Source: Candidatus Aenigmatarchaeota archaeon (GTDB lineage: Archaea > Aenigmatarchaeota > Aenigmatarchaeia > Aenigmatarchaeales > Aenigmatarchaeaceae). Taken from it: DNA of 11,595 bases. Positions 1 through 6,349 of the stretch are shown piece by piece; position 1 is the stretch's first letter; each line of letters begins with the position of its first letter. The stretch lies in the NCBI GenBank assembly GCA_011773475.1, contig WVXN01000075.1, positions 3,061 through 14,655 on the forward strand, given 5' to 3'. The translations under genes were made by a program, and so were the position numbers. The notes below the pieces were generated by a model. That model was not told the DNA's origin, searched no databases, and saw only the letters and a list, made by a program, of their open reading frames with translations.

Positions 1-68
1 CCTAACATTTGTAGTACTAAAGAGAATACTGTCCATACAAGTAAGAACCAAAATAGTTTTTTGTGCAT
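1..68 (-). CDS. N-terminus of a membrane or secreted protein (partial, runs off left edge)
   Basis: Reading leftwards from an ATG at 68 gives an open frame with no stop to the window edge: M-H-K-K followed by a strongly hydrophobic stretch (LFWFLLVWTVFSLVLQML). Two lysines followed by about 18 hydrophobic residues is what a Sec signal peptide or first transmembrane helix looks like. Only 22 full codons are present, so the family cannot be named. A TATA-like GCTTAAATTT begins 31 nt upstream of the ATG and no Shine-Dalgarno sequence is visible, which fits leaderless transcription. The gene would start a new transcription unit after the HD-domain gene, whose stop codon lies 53 nt upstream. It could also be a chance open frame, since it is short, but the promoter spacing and signal-like composition argue for a real gene. 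Confidence 0.6.
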   Translation of the reverse strand, partial: MHKKLFWFLLVWTVFSLVLQML

Positions 69-86
69 GAGAATATTGTTTAAATG

Positions 87-120
87 AAAAAATTTAAGCT
101 TATCTAAATGAAGAAAACTA
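87..120 (-). terminator. Possible T-rich terminator after the HD-domain gene
   Basis: Immediately after the HD gene stop, the minus strand is pyrimidine-rich (TAGTTTTCTTCATTT at 120-106) and a run of six Ts follows at 92-87. Archaeal transcription often ends at oligo-T tracts without a hairpin. The region overlaps the candidate promoter of the next gene, so the assignment is tentative. Confidence 0.3.
90..99 (-). promoter_or_regulatory. Candidate archaeal TATA box for the leftmost gene
   Basis: On the minus strand this reads GCTTAAATTT, with purine-rich AGATAA just upstream as a possible BRE. Its AT core is centred about 26 nt from the ATG at 68, the distance expected if transcription starts at or next to the start codon. 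The same GCTTAAA core sits exactly 31 nt upstream of the ATG at 1735. AT-rich DNA makes chance TATA-like matches common, so confidence is moderate. Confidence 0.45.
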
Positions 121-121
121 T

Positions 122-682
122 TTAAAATTTGATTTTATCCCATTTGTCTAAAATCTCCCAGAATTTAATAACATAATTATGTGGATATTTGGCTATTCTT
201 CTTGCTGTTTTGGTTTGAAGTGTTTTAAAACATCTTTTTTCAATCATTCTAGCATGTTTTAATGCTTCTCTAAATTTCAGTTTTCTAGGATAAATATCAC
301 AACTTATTTCTCTCATAATTCCAAAAGGACCAAGGACTTGTAATTTATCTGCATCGTATACTACTTTGGCTTCAATGGTTTTTGCTTTATGAATATTTTT
401 CATGTCTGAACATTCAATACAATGAACAATTTGTTTAATAATATTTTTACCAACTTTAATTTTTTCAAGAAATCTCTTTACAGTTTTGGAGTCGTCATGA
501 AACTGATGGAGCATTGAACATATTTTAACAATTTGAATATTAGCATTCTCTTTTTTACCTAAGTAAGTTGCTAATTTTACTGTTCTATTTAGATGTTCTA
601 TTCCATGTGTTTGGTCTAATTTCTTATAATATTTTTGAGAAAATCTTTTAATTTTACTAATTTGTATTTTTGTTATTTTCAT
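122..682 (-). CDS. HD-domain metal-dependent phosphohydrolase-like protein
   Basis: A 186-residue cytoplasmic protein with the outline of a small HD-superfamily hydrolase. The first ligand region is T-H-G-I-E-H (H26, H30). The central motif is M-L-H-Q-F-H-D-D at 57-64. A helix with I-V-H-C-I-E follows at 85-90, then the characteristic Y-D-A-D-K-L at 109-114, where the last metal-ligand aspartate (D112) sits. HD proteins usually hydrolyse phosphate esters, often nucleotides, but the substrate cannot be read here. The central HD dyad is unusual: the histidine after the hydrophobic helix (H59) is followed by Gln, and a His-Asp pair appears three residues later (H62-D63), so catalysis may be altered. 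The protein is basic, especially at its C-terminus. Its ATG lies 3 nt after the stop of the MinD gene, so the two are probably cotranscribed. Fold confidence is good; function is unknown. Confidence 0.8.
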   Translation of the reverse strand: MKITKIQISKIKRFSQKYYKKLDQTHGIEHLNRTVKLATYLGKKENANIQIVKICSMLHQFHDDSKTVKRFLEKIKVGKNIIKQIVHCIECSDMKNIHKAKTIEAKVVYDADKLQVLGPFGIMREISCDIYPRKLKFREALKHARMIEKRCFKTLQTKTARRIAKYPHNYVIKFWEILDKWDKIKF

Positions 683-685
683 ATC

Positions 686-1450
686 CTATCTTAATCTCAA
701 TTTTCTTAAAAATCTCCGTAGTGCACCTTCAAATTCATAGGTTTCCCCAATTAGATCAGAAGCAAGTCTTATAATTTCTCTACTTGCAAGAGTATTAGGT
801 TTATAAGTTACAACTGGAACTTTTAAAGCAAGACTTTTATGAACATTCCTATCAAAAGGAATTCTAGCTATGACAGGCAATCTTGTTAATTCCTCTATTT
901 CCTTTTTATTCATCTCATATTTTTTACCGTGAATCATGTTAAGAATAATTCCTAAAGGTTTTACTCCAATTTCATTAACAATTTCTTGATTCCTCACAAT
1001 ATCCATTGCAAAAGGAATATAAGGATTAGTAATATACAGTATTTCATCGCTTGCTCTTAATGTTGCTACAGCCTCTCTTCCTAAACCAGGGCTTGCATCT
1101 AATAAAATAACATCATTTTTATCAAAGATCGATCTTAAACTATTTCTTATTTCTGTTACATCTATTCCTTCTAGATCTGTTAAAGATAGAGAAGCAGGTA
1201 TTACCTTTAATCCAGTGTGATGCTGTTGAATAGCCTCTTCAACAGTATATTCTCCTCTTAAAACTTTATTTAATGTAATAGGACAGTAGTACATTCCCAA
1301 ATAAAGACCTAAATGTGATGTTGTAACATTACAATCAACAATAGTAACATTCTTTTTAAGATGATGAGCCAAAGCTGCTCCAAGGTTCAGACCCACAGTG
1401 GTCTTTCCAACACCGCCTTTACCTGAAACAATTCCTATTATTCTTACCAT
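686..1450 (-). CDS. MinD/ParA-family membrane-associated ATPase (complete)
   Basis: A 254-residue P-loop ATPase of the MinD group. The deviant Walker A motif K-G-G-V-G-K-T-T is at 11-18 with both signature lysines. Switch I is V-D-C-N-V-T-T-S-H at 38-46, where the usual D-x-D is D-x-N. Walker B/switch II is L-L-D-A-S-P-G-L-G-R-E-A at 116-127. The end of the protein (about 243-254, RRFLRKLRLR) is a short basic amphipathic helix like the membrane-targeting tail of MinD. Such ATPases cycle between cytosol and membrane and place division machinery, motility structures or other cargo. The ATG follows the stop of the 94-residue gene with no gap, and an AGGTGA ribosome-binding site lies 4 nt upstream. 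It is paralogous to the truncated ATPase at the right edge. The partner is unknown; neighbouring genes suggest envelope proteins. The name minD is withheld because MinD paralogs differ in role. Confidence 0.93.
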   Translation of the reverse strand: MVRIIGIVSGKGGVGKTTVGLNLGAALAHHLKKNVTIVDCNVTTSHLGLYLGMYYCPITLNKVLRGEYTVEEAIQQHHTGLKVIPASLSLTDLEGIDVTEIRNSLRSIFDKNDVILLDASPGLGREAVATLRASDEILYITNPYIPFAMDIVRNQEIVNEIGVKPLGIILNMIHGKKYEMNKKEIEELTRLPVIARIPFDRNVHKSLALKVPVVTYKPNTLASREIIRLASDLIGETYEFEGALRRFLRKLRLR

Positions 1451-1735
1451 TTATTCACCTTCTTTCTGTGCTGTTTCTGTACTCTTACCTTCTAATATTT
1501 TTTTCTCGGGAACCTTTTTAAATAGACCACCCAATAGGCCACCTGTTTTTCTTTTTACGAAAGGTAAACCTGTTTTTGGGTTTTCCACAACTGTAAAACC
1601 TCTTGGCAATGCATTAATAGCTCCTCTAGGATCTTTTGAAAAAAAGTATATAGTAGATTTTCCTTTTTTTCTCATATGAAGCCAAAATTTCTTACCCTTT
1701 CTGTTTGTATATATGTAAGGACCAAATAACCCCAT
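1451..1735 (-). CDS. Small basic protein of unknown function
   Basis: A 94-residue protein starting M-G-L-F-G-P-Y-I-Y-T. I do not recognise a named family. It has a compact aromatic and basic N-terminal half (T-N-R-K-G-K-K-F-W-L-H-M-R-K-K-G-K, then I-Y-F-F-S-K-D-P), a central L-P-R-G-F-T-V-V-E-N segment, a glycine/leucine stretch K-T-G-G-L-L-G-G-L-F-K-K, and a charged, probably disordered tail ending in K-E-G-E. The regular alternation of Tyr, Phe and Trp with basic residues suggests a small beta-rich fold that binds a polyanion or a protein, which is inference. There is no signal peptide, so it is likely cytoplasmic. An in-frame GTG 12 nt upstream (1747) would add four residues, but the ATG is preferred because the protein then begins with the compact MGLFGPY segment and the candidate promoter spacing fits. 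It directly abuts the MinD gene and may be its partner. Confidence 0.8.
   Translation of the reverse strand: MGLFGPYIYTNRKGKKFWLHMRKKGKSTIYFFSKDPRGAINALPRGFTVVENPKTGLPFVKRKTGGLLGGLFKKVPEKKILEGKSTETAQKEGE
1455..1460 (-). promoter_or_regulatory. Ribosome-binding site of the complete MinD-family gene
   Basis: The minus strand reads AGGTGA, a strong archaeal Shine-Dalgarno sequence, with four bases (ATAA) before the ATG at 1450. It lies inside the last codons of the upstream gene, so translation of the pair is probably coupled. Confidence 0.75.
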
Positions 1736-1756
1736 ATTTATATCCACTCTTTTAAC

Positions 1757-1766
1757 ATTTTTAAGC
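1757..1766 (-). promoter_or_regulatory. Candidate internal TATA box before the 94-residue gene
   Basis: The minus strand reads GCTTAAAAAT starting 31 nt upstream of the ATG at 1735, matching the position of GCTTAAATTT before the ATG at 68. It would allow the 94-residue gene, MinD gene and HD gene to be transcribed separately from the surface-protein genes. The gap between coding regions here (1736-1766) is the largest among the closely packed genes from 122 to 11595. Confidence 0.45.
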
Positions 1767-3044
1767 CTATGTTTCCTCTTCAGTAAACTCTCTTATTATT
1801 CTCGGTTTTTTCTCTTTTTTCCTCTTCTTATACAAGTAAAAAACAATTATCACACCAATTACAATCATTAATAATAATACTAATATTAAAAATGGACTGT
1901 ATGCCGGATAGGCAAAAACTCTAAATGAAATAGCAGCCAATTCAAAAACAACTTTTTCTAGATCTCTTTTAACTTTATCTAAATAGTCTCTTGAACATTC
2001 ATAATCTTCTTCATCGAAACATTCTTTTGCTATTCCTAAGTTTCTTTTAGCATTATCTAAATACATTTCAGCCCTTGAAGTATTAAATTCTTTTGAAGAC
2101 GTTAGATATATTTCGTACTCTAGTTCTGTGATAAGATATTCATAATTTAAAATTGTTTCATAAATTTCATCTTTTGGTGAAGGTTTAGCAAACGGTGTTA
2201 CATTTAATACTATGTTTCCTGTTCTTTTTGTTTCAAGACATAATACTTCAAAAAAGAAATCATATTCACCTTCTGGAATATCTTCTGATACTTTTAAAGA
2301 TATTAAGAATATACTGTGCTCACCAAATCTCAATTCAAATATCTCTTTCGGATTAACTTCAAAGTCTATATATTCTGTTGTTGAGGAAAACAGCTTCATA
2401 TTGTGTAAATTAATTGTTCCTGTGTTATTTACGCCTACACTTAACAGAATTTCTTGTCCAGGATACAAATCAACTTCATCTTTATAATCCAATCCTAAAC
2501 CAGTGATACCCAATTCTGTTTGTGCAGGTATGGTTCCTCCACCAGGATATGTTATTACATGAATAATTTCTGGTGTTTGTGACCAATACCAAAAAACATA
2601 GAAGCTTCCCCATTGCTCAGCTACTTTTGCATCATACGGTACTCTCACTCTAATATAATAAAACCCTGTTCTTATTGGTAGAAAAGATGTTGTAAATCTT
2701 TGTCTTTCTCCAGGATATAGAAAAACAGAAGCGTCAGTATAACTTACTAATTCATTTAAGTTACCAGTTGTGTTGTTATAATAATACACTGTTATTTCTA
2801 TTGTTGCAGTGTAATTCGTGCTTCCTGTATTAACAAATTCTGCTGTTATGTTTTGAGATGTGGTTAAATTAACACTATAATCATAGCTTAAAAGTATATT
2901 TCCATCTGTTTTTGATTTTATAGATACATCAGCTCCAACAAAACCAGTGATTCCACCCAAATTATAGTAAAACATTAAAAATGCAATTATTATCGAAGAA
3001 ATACTAATCAAAAATATTTTATTCGTGACATCAATTTTGAACAT
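1767..3044 (-). CDS. Surface protein with two membrane helices, CARDB/NEW3-like domains and a helical hairpin
   Basis: A 425-residue protein counted from the ATG at 3044; a GTG at 3053, directly after the previous stop, would add three residues. It starts with a hydrophobic segment (about 10-28). Two beta-sandwich-like regions follow: about 55-155, with the Y-P-G-E-R-Q-R-F and G-F-Y-Y-I-R-V-R pattern of CARDB-type domains, and about 185-285, with L-Y-P-G-Q-E-I-L-L-S-V-G-V-N-N-T-G and I-P-E-G-E-Y-D-F as in NEW3-type domains. Next comes a charged alpha-helical stretch (about 290-375) with two cysteines, C342 and C350, close enough to form a disulfide. A second membrane helix (about 383-405) leads to a charged tail, K-K-R-K-K-E-K-K onward, ending E-E-E-T. 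The folded part should lie outside the cell and the tail inside, where it could contact a cytoplasmic partner such as the MinD ATPases (inference). Confidence 0.85.
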   Translation of the reverse strand: MFKIDVTNKIFLISISSIIIAFLMFYYNLGGITGFVGADVSIKSKTDGNILLSYDYSVNLTTSQNITAEFVNTGSTNYTATIEITVYYYNNTTGNLNELVSYTDASVFLYPGERQRFTTSFLPIRTGFYYIRVRVPYDAKVAEQWGSFYVFWYWSQTPEIIHVITYPGGGTIPAQTELGITGLGLDYKDEVDLYPGQEILLSVGVNNTGTINLHNMKLFSSTTEYIDFEVNPKEIFELRFGEHSIFLISLKVSEDIPEGEYDFFFEVLCLETKRTGNIVLNVTPFAKPSPKDEIYETILNYEYLITELEYEIYLTSSKEFNTSRAEMYLDNAKRNLGIAKECFDEEDYECSRDYLDKVKRDLEKVVFELAAISFRVFAYPAYSPFLILVLLLMIVIGVIIVFYLYKKRKKEKKPRIIREFTEEET

Positions 3045-3053
3045 AAGTGCCAC

Positions 3054-3722
3054 TTATTGTTTTTTATATATTATTATTGAAATTATGACAACTAGAAATA
3101 TAATGATAAAGTAAAAATATTTTTTATCCGTCTTCTTTTCCTCATTTCCCGAGTTGCTTATTTTTACGCTTTCACCATTATATTCAAGACCGTTTTCAAA
3201 GAATTCTATGGTATTTTTTTGCTCCTCATTTATGTTTTTTGATCCTAAAATATCAAACCCTTTAAAATCAATTTCAAATTTTAATATTCTTGCAGGAATT
3301 ACGTTTATATTGCCTGTTTCTCTTTGAGATAATTCTGGTTCTGCTTTAATTGTAACAAAATACTTACCAGGTTCACTATTGCTGCCTGGTTTAACAAAAA
3401 GATTAACAACTTTTGCTTTTATAATTTCATTAGTATGAGGAAGGTTGATATATTCTTCACCAATTGTTTTTTTCAAAGCAAATTCAGCTGGATCAAGTAT
3501 TACTGTCCAATTTTCTGGAGATTCTTTTATTGACAGTTTCATAATATAAGATTCATCTTCAGCATTCCAGAAGAGCATTTTGAATTTTACCGATTCGTCA
3601 TTTGATATTTCAGCAAATTTATTTTTTGCAACGCTTCCCATGTTTATTGCACATACTCCTGAAGATAGCAAAACCAAAAACAAAATGCTAATAATTATTG
3701 TCTTAAGGAGGGCTTTCACCAT
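3054..3722 (-). CDS. Small surface protein with signal peptide and C-terminal membrane anchor
   Basis: A 222-residue protein. Residues 1-25 (M-V-K-A-L-L-K, hydrophobic core, then S-G-V-C-A) form a convincing Sec signal peptide, probably cut near A25. The mature part (26-200) is a beta-rich extracellular region with E-S-P-E-N-W-T-V-I-L-D at 67-77 and P-G-K-Y-F-V-T-I at 118-125, patterns of NEW3/CARDB-like Ig folds. A lysine-rich linker and a membrane helix (about 202-218) follow, ending in K-K-Q inside the cell. The frame is open up to 3782, but the ATG at 3722 is chosen because it begins the signal peptide and has a GGTG site 6 nt upstream. The gene then overlaps the preceding one by 20 nt and ends immediately before or a few bases before the next start. 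Its architecture resembles a shortened form of the following 425-residue protein. Function unknown. Confidence 0.83.
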   Translation of the reverse strand: MVKALLKTIIISILFLVLLSSGVCAINMGSVAKNKFAEISNDESVKFKMLFWNAEDESYIMKLSIKESPENWTVILDPAEFALKKTIGEEYINLPHTNEIIKAKVVNLFVKPGSNSEPGKYFVTIKAEPELSQRETGNINVIPARILKFEIDFKGFDILGSKNINEEQKNTIEFFENGLEYNGESVKISNSGNEEKKTDKKYFYFIIIFLVVIISIIIYKKQ

Positions 3723-5811
3723 TTTTAACACCATATACATAAAATGTTCCATCATAGTAGCCAGCATAAACAGCTGGAACATTTATCCAGTACCAAGTTG
3801 TGACATTTGTATTTTTAGAAACATCCAGCTTGATAACATCAACTGTTGATGAAAGATTAAATTCACCAGCTGCATCACTTGTATTACTCCATGTTATGTT
3901 ATCAACACCGATTTGAGAATTGTAAGTTGTATTTGTTAAATCTGTTCCATTTATATAAAGATCTAGATTACAACTTCCAGGATTAACAGTTATGTTGTAT
4001 TTATCATTTGAATTGTCGGGAGCTGCCCAAGGCCCTGTACTGGGGTTTAATAAACCAAAATTTATAGAAGACCATTGTGCAGTAATGTCTACAGTACAAT
4101 CAAGTATTGATATGGTTGTATCGTCTGTATGATTGTCTGTGATTCCACCATCAGATGAATTAAATAAAACATCGATTTCCCAATAGCTGTTAATATTACC
4201 TGTTGCATTAATAATCCAAGTTAAATTGCAAAAATCACCAATATTTAACGGATTTGTTGGACAAGACTTCATTGCTAGAGCAGGAGTTTCATTCACATAA
4301 AATGGTTTTTCTCCTGGTGTAACATTCATTGAAGTGTCTGGAGTTGCAGACGAAAGATTGTATCTGGCAGTTCCATCAACATTCTGACAATTTCCACCTC
4401 TACAATAAACAGTTGCATTAATAATAAAGGTATTATTCTGAATAACATTGTATGGATCAGGTGGCAATGAAAGATTAACCTCTAAATAACCAAGTCCAGC
4501 TACAGAATAATTAACCTCAATGTAGATATAACCAACATAAGCAAAGGCAGCACCACGTTGATCTAAATCCTCACCTCTAAATCTAACTTTTATGTTATTC
4601 AACTGTGAAAGAGATAGACTAGAAACATCACATGTTGTATCTACTTCACTCCCACTCTCACTTAGAGGACTTGTACAATTAACCCAGTCGGTGCTGTTAT
4701 AATATCCCACATAAATGTTACCAGCACCCTTACCAATATCAGTGTACCAAAGAACATGTAATATTGCATCGTCAATAACGTTTCCAGCAGGCACATCTTG
4801 ATTCCACTCAGTCGCATTAATCCAACCAAATGGAGATGTCTTCAAGTTAACAATCTCATACGTATCATCACTTAGATTAATGTTCCCAACATCACAATCA
4901 CCATCCGAGTCTACACACCCAGTCGGTATTCTTCCTAATTGAACAAAAAATGTAGAATTACCTGTAACATTTTCTTTTCCCCATGTGTCATTATAATAAA
5001 TTCTCCATCCAACTGGTCCATAAGAAAACGAATTATTTTTCCAAGTGAAGTTACTCCAAACCCAAGTTTCTGATGCATCATTCATATCTATTGGTGATCC
5101 ATGAGTTCCATCAGTATAGTTTTTCCATTCACCACTTTCATTTGTTGAAAGCCAAGCATAATCTAAACCTACATCATCATATCCTTGTGCTGATAAATTT
5201 ATGGATTTTTTGGAAAGTATAACATTATCTGTATCATTTGTTGTTTGATCTCTCCATAAAGGTGGGGCAGAATAATTAACCTCAATGTAGATATAATCAA
5301 CATAAGCAAAGGCAGCACCACGTTGATCTAAATCCTCACCTCTAAATCTAACTTTTATGTTATTCAACTGTGAAAGAGATAGAGTAGTCACATCACAACT
5401 TGTATTAGTTTCAGTTCCACTCTCGCCCAAAGGAGCAGTACAATTAACCCAATCAGTTCCATTATAATATCCTATATAAATATTTCCAGCACCTTTTTCT
5501 GTATCACTATACCATTCAACATACAATGTTGCATTATCTATAGTATTTCCAGCAGGCACATCTTGATTCCACTCAGTCGCATTAATCCAACCAAATGGAG
5601 ATGTCTTCAAGTTAACAATCTCATACGTATCATCACTTAGATTAATGTTCCCAACATCACAATCACCATCCGAGTCTACACACCCAGTCGGTATTCTGTT
5701 TATGCTAGGTTGTGCTGCAATTACAAAAATAACAAAAAATGAAAACCAGACTAATGAGATTAATAGAAATGAATACGCGAAATTATTTTTTATTTTATTA
5801 ACAGTCGCCAT
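3703..5811 (-). CDS. Large secreted surface protein with duplicated beta module
   Basis: A 702-residue protein with an N-terminal hydrophobic anchor or signal peptide (about 11-33). Order of domains: module copy 1 (39-180), Ig-like domain (184-291), module copy 2 (294-436), a linker and cysteine-containing region (440-565), and a C-terminal domain (570-695). The module begins with R-I-P-T-G-C-V-D-S-D-G-D-C and contains G-A-G-N-I-Y and V-R-F-R-G-E-D-L-D-Q-R. The Ig-like domain has A-W-L-S-T-N-E-S-G-E-W-K and G-W-R-I-Y, and recurs in the giant protein upstream. Paired cysteines in each module suggest disulfides, and sequons are frequent, indicating an exported glycoprotein. There is no C-terminal membrane helix, so any anchor is N-terminal. 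An in-frame ATG at 5835 exists, but the ATG at 5811 has a GAGG site 8 nt upstream and puts the hydrophobic segment near the start. Ligand or structural role unknown. Confidence 0.87.
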   Translation of the reverse strand: MATVNKIKNNFAYSFLLISLVWFSFFVIFVIAAQPSINRIPTGCVDSDGDCDVGNINLSDDTYEIVNLKTSPFGWINATEWNQDVPAGNTIDNATLYVEWYSDTEKGAGNIYIGYYNGTDWVNCTAPLGESGTETNTSCDVTTLSLSQLNNIKVRFRGEDLDQRGAAFAYVDYIYIEVNYSAPPLWRDQTTNDTDNVILSKKSINLSAQGYDDVGLDYAWLSTNESGEWKNYTDGTHGSPIDMNDASETWVWSNFTWKNNSFSYGPVGWRIYYNDTWGKENVTGNSTFFVQLGRIPTGCVDSDGDCDVGNINLSDDTYEIVNLKTSPFGWINATEWNQDVPAGNVIDDAILHVLWYTDIGKGAGNIYVGYYNSTDWVNCTSPLSESGSEVDTTCDVSSLSLSQLNNIKVRFRGEDLDQRGAAFAYVGYIYIEVNYSVAGLGYLEVNLSLPPDPYNVIQNNTFIINATVYCRGGNCQNVDGTARYNLSSATPDTSMNVTPGEKPFYVNETPALAMKSCPTNPLNIGDFCNLTWIINATGNINSYWEIDVLFNSSDGGITDNHTDDTTISILDCTVDITAQWSSINFGLLNPSTGPWAAPDNSNDKYNITVNPGSCNLDLYINGTDLTNTTYNSQIGVDNITWSNTSDAAGEFNLSSTVDVIKLDVSKNTNVTTWYWINVPAVYAGYYDGTFYVYGVKNGESPP
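3729..3732 (-). promoter_or_regulatory. Ribosome-binding site deciding the start of the 222-residue gene
   Basis: The minus strand reads GGTG, then TTAAAA, then the ATG at 3722. It supports this ATG over several in-frame ATGs further upstream, which would place extra residues before the signal peptide. Confidence 0.65.
4503..4932 (-). repeat. Intragenic direct repeat, second copy of the beta module
   Basis: This block matches 5268-5697 at a constant offset of 765 bases (255 codons) without indels. Positions 4781-4932 are identical to 5546-5697 over 152 bases, and 4503-4618 match 5268-5383 with one difference at 4532. The middle (4619-4780) differs at many places. It encodes roughly residues 294-436 of the 702-residue protein. 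Confidence 0.95.
5268..5697 (-). repeat. Intragenic direct repeat, first copy of the beta module
   Basis: Partner of 4503-4932. It encodes roughly residues 39-181 of the 702-residue protein. Its two ends are almost identical to the other copy, while the central part, encoding the region around G-A-G-N-I-Y-I-G-Y, has diverged in both silent and amino-acid-changing positions. Confidence 0.95.
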
Positions 5812-5819
5812 ATTTTCAT

Positions 5820-5823
5820 CCTC
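5820..5823 (-). promoter_or_regulatory. Ribosome-binding site deciding the start of the 702-residue gene
   Basis: The minus strand reads GAGG, then eight bases, then the ATG at 5811. It overlaps the TGA stop of the 175-residue gene (5822-5824), so the two genes are probably translated together. Confidence 0.55.
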
Positions 5824-6349
5824 AAATATAAACATCCATTGTGAAATTAACGTATCCCCTAGCAGTCAATCTGTAATCAAGATCTTCTCCTCTCCATCTA
5901 ACCTGAACCTTCTTTAAATCGTATGTGAAAGGTTTTGGAAGTTTAATTACACTATTTTGTATGTTCTCACTTTCATTGAAAGGCCCCTTTTCAACAAAAG
6001 ATTTACCTTCATCTGTTGAATATCCTACGTATATGTTTCCTGCTCCATTTTTCACATCAGTTTTCCATTTAACATTTATAATGGCTTTTTCTATGTTAGA
6101 TAAATCAGTCATTCCATTATTCCATTCCTTTACTATGATGTAGCCGAATGGTCTTACTTTTAAAGTAACATCTTCAAAATCTTTTTCTAAAACTATTCTT
6201 TGGATTATATCAGATGATGGATTTCCATCAGAATCTTTTGCTTCAGCAGGTTTTAAACGTATTACATGAGGTGACGTGGGTATTACAAAAATTATTAAAA
6301 CAATAAAGCATATTGACAATACAAACAATAATATTAATTTTTTATTCAT
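5822..6349 (-). CDS. Small secreted or anchored protein with a single beta module
   Basis: A 175-residue protein starting M-N-K-K followed by a long hydrophobic stretch (about 4-23), a signal peptide or membrane anchor. The rest is one copy of the module that is doubled in the next gene: R-P-F-G-Y at 66-70 corresponds to S-P-F-G-W, E-W-N to E-W-N, N-G-A-G-N-I-Y-V-G-Y at 101-110 to K-G-A-G-N-I-Y-I-G-Y, and V-R-W-R-G-E-D-L-D-Y-R at 150-160 to V-R-F-R-G-E-D-L-D-Q-R. A D-S-D-G at 39-42 precedes it, as in the duplicated copies, but the flanking cysteines are missing. An ATG at 6361 would add four residues; the one at 6349 is preferred for its GGTGG site 5 nt upstream. It overlaps the end of the giant gene by 8 nt. 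Function is unknown; it may assemble with the neighbouring 702-residue protein. Confidence 0.85.
   Translation of the reverse strand: MNKKLILLFVLSICFIVLIIFVIPTSPHVIRLKPAEAKDSDGNPSSDIIQRIVLEKDFEDVTLKVRPFGYIIVKEWNNGMTDLSNIEKAIINVKWKTDVKNGAGNIYVGYSTDEGKSFVEKGPFNESENIQNSVIKLPKPFTYDLKKVQVRWRGEDLDYRLTARGYVNFTMDVYI

Noticed and set aside
1398..1679. Plus-strand open frame of 93 codons
   Set aside because: It is antisense to the 94-residue gene and the start of the MinD gene, both well supported, and shows no protein-like features.
3061..3070. TATATAAAAA on the minus strand upstream of the 425-residue gene
   Set aside because: It encodes the end of the previous protein (I-Y-K-K-Q), and its distance to the ATG at 3044 is shorter than at the two better promoter candidates.
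3723..3782. Longer N-terminus for the 222-residue protein
   Set aside because: The extra 20 residues overlap further into the previous gene and would push the signal peptide away from the N-terminus; the ATG at 3722 has its own GGTG site.
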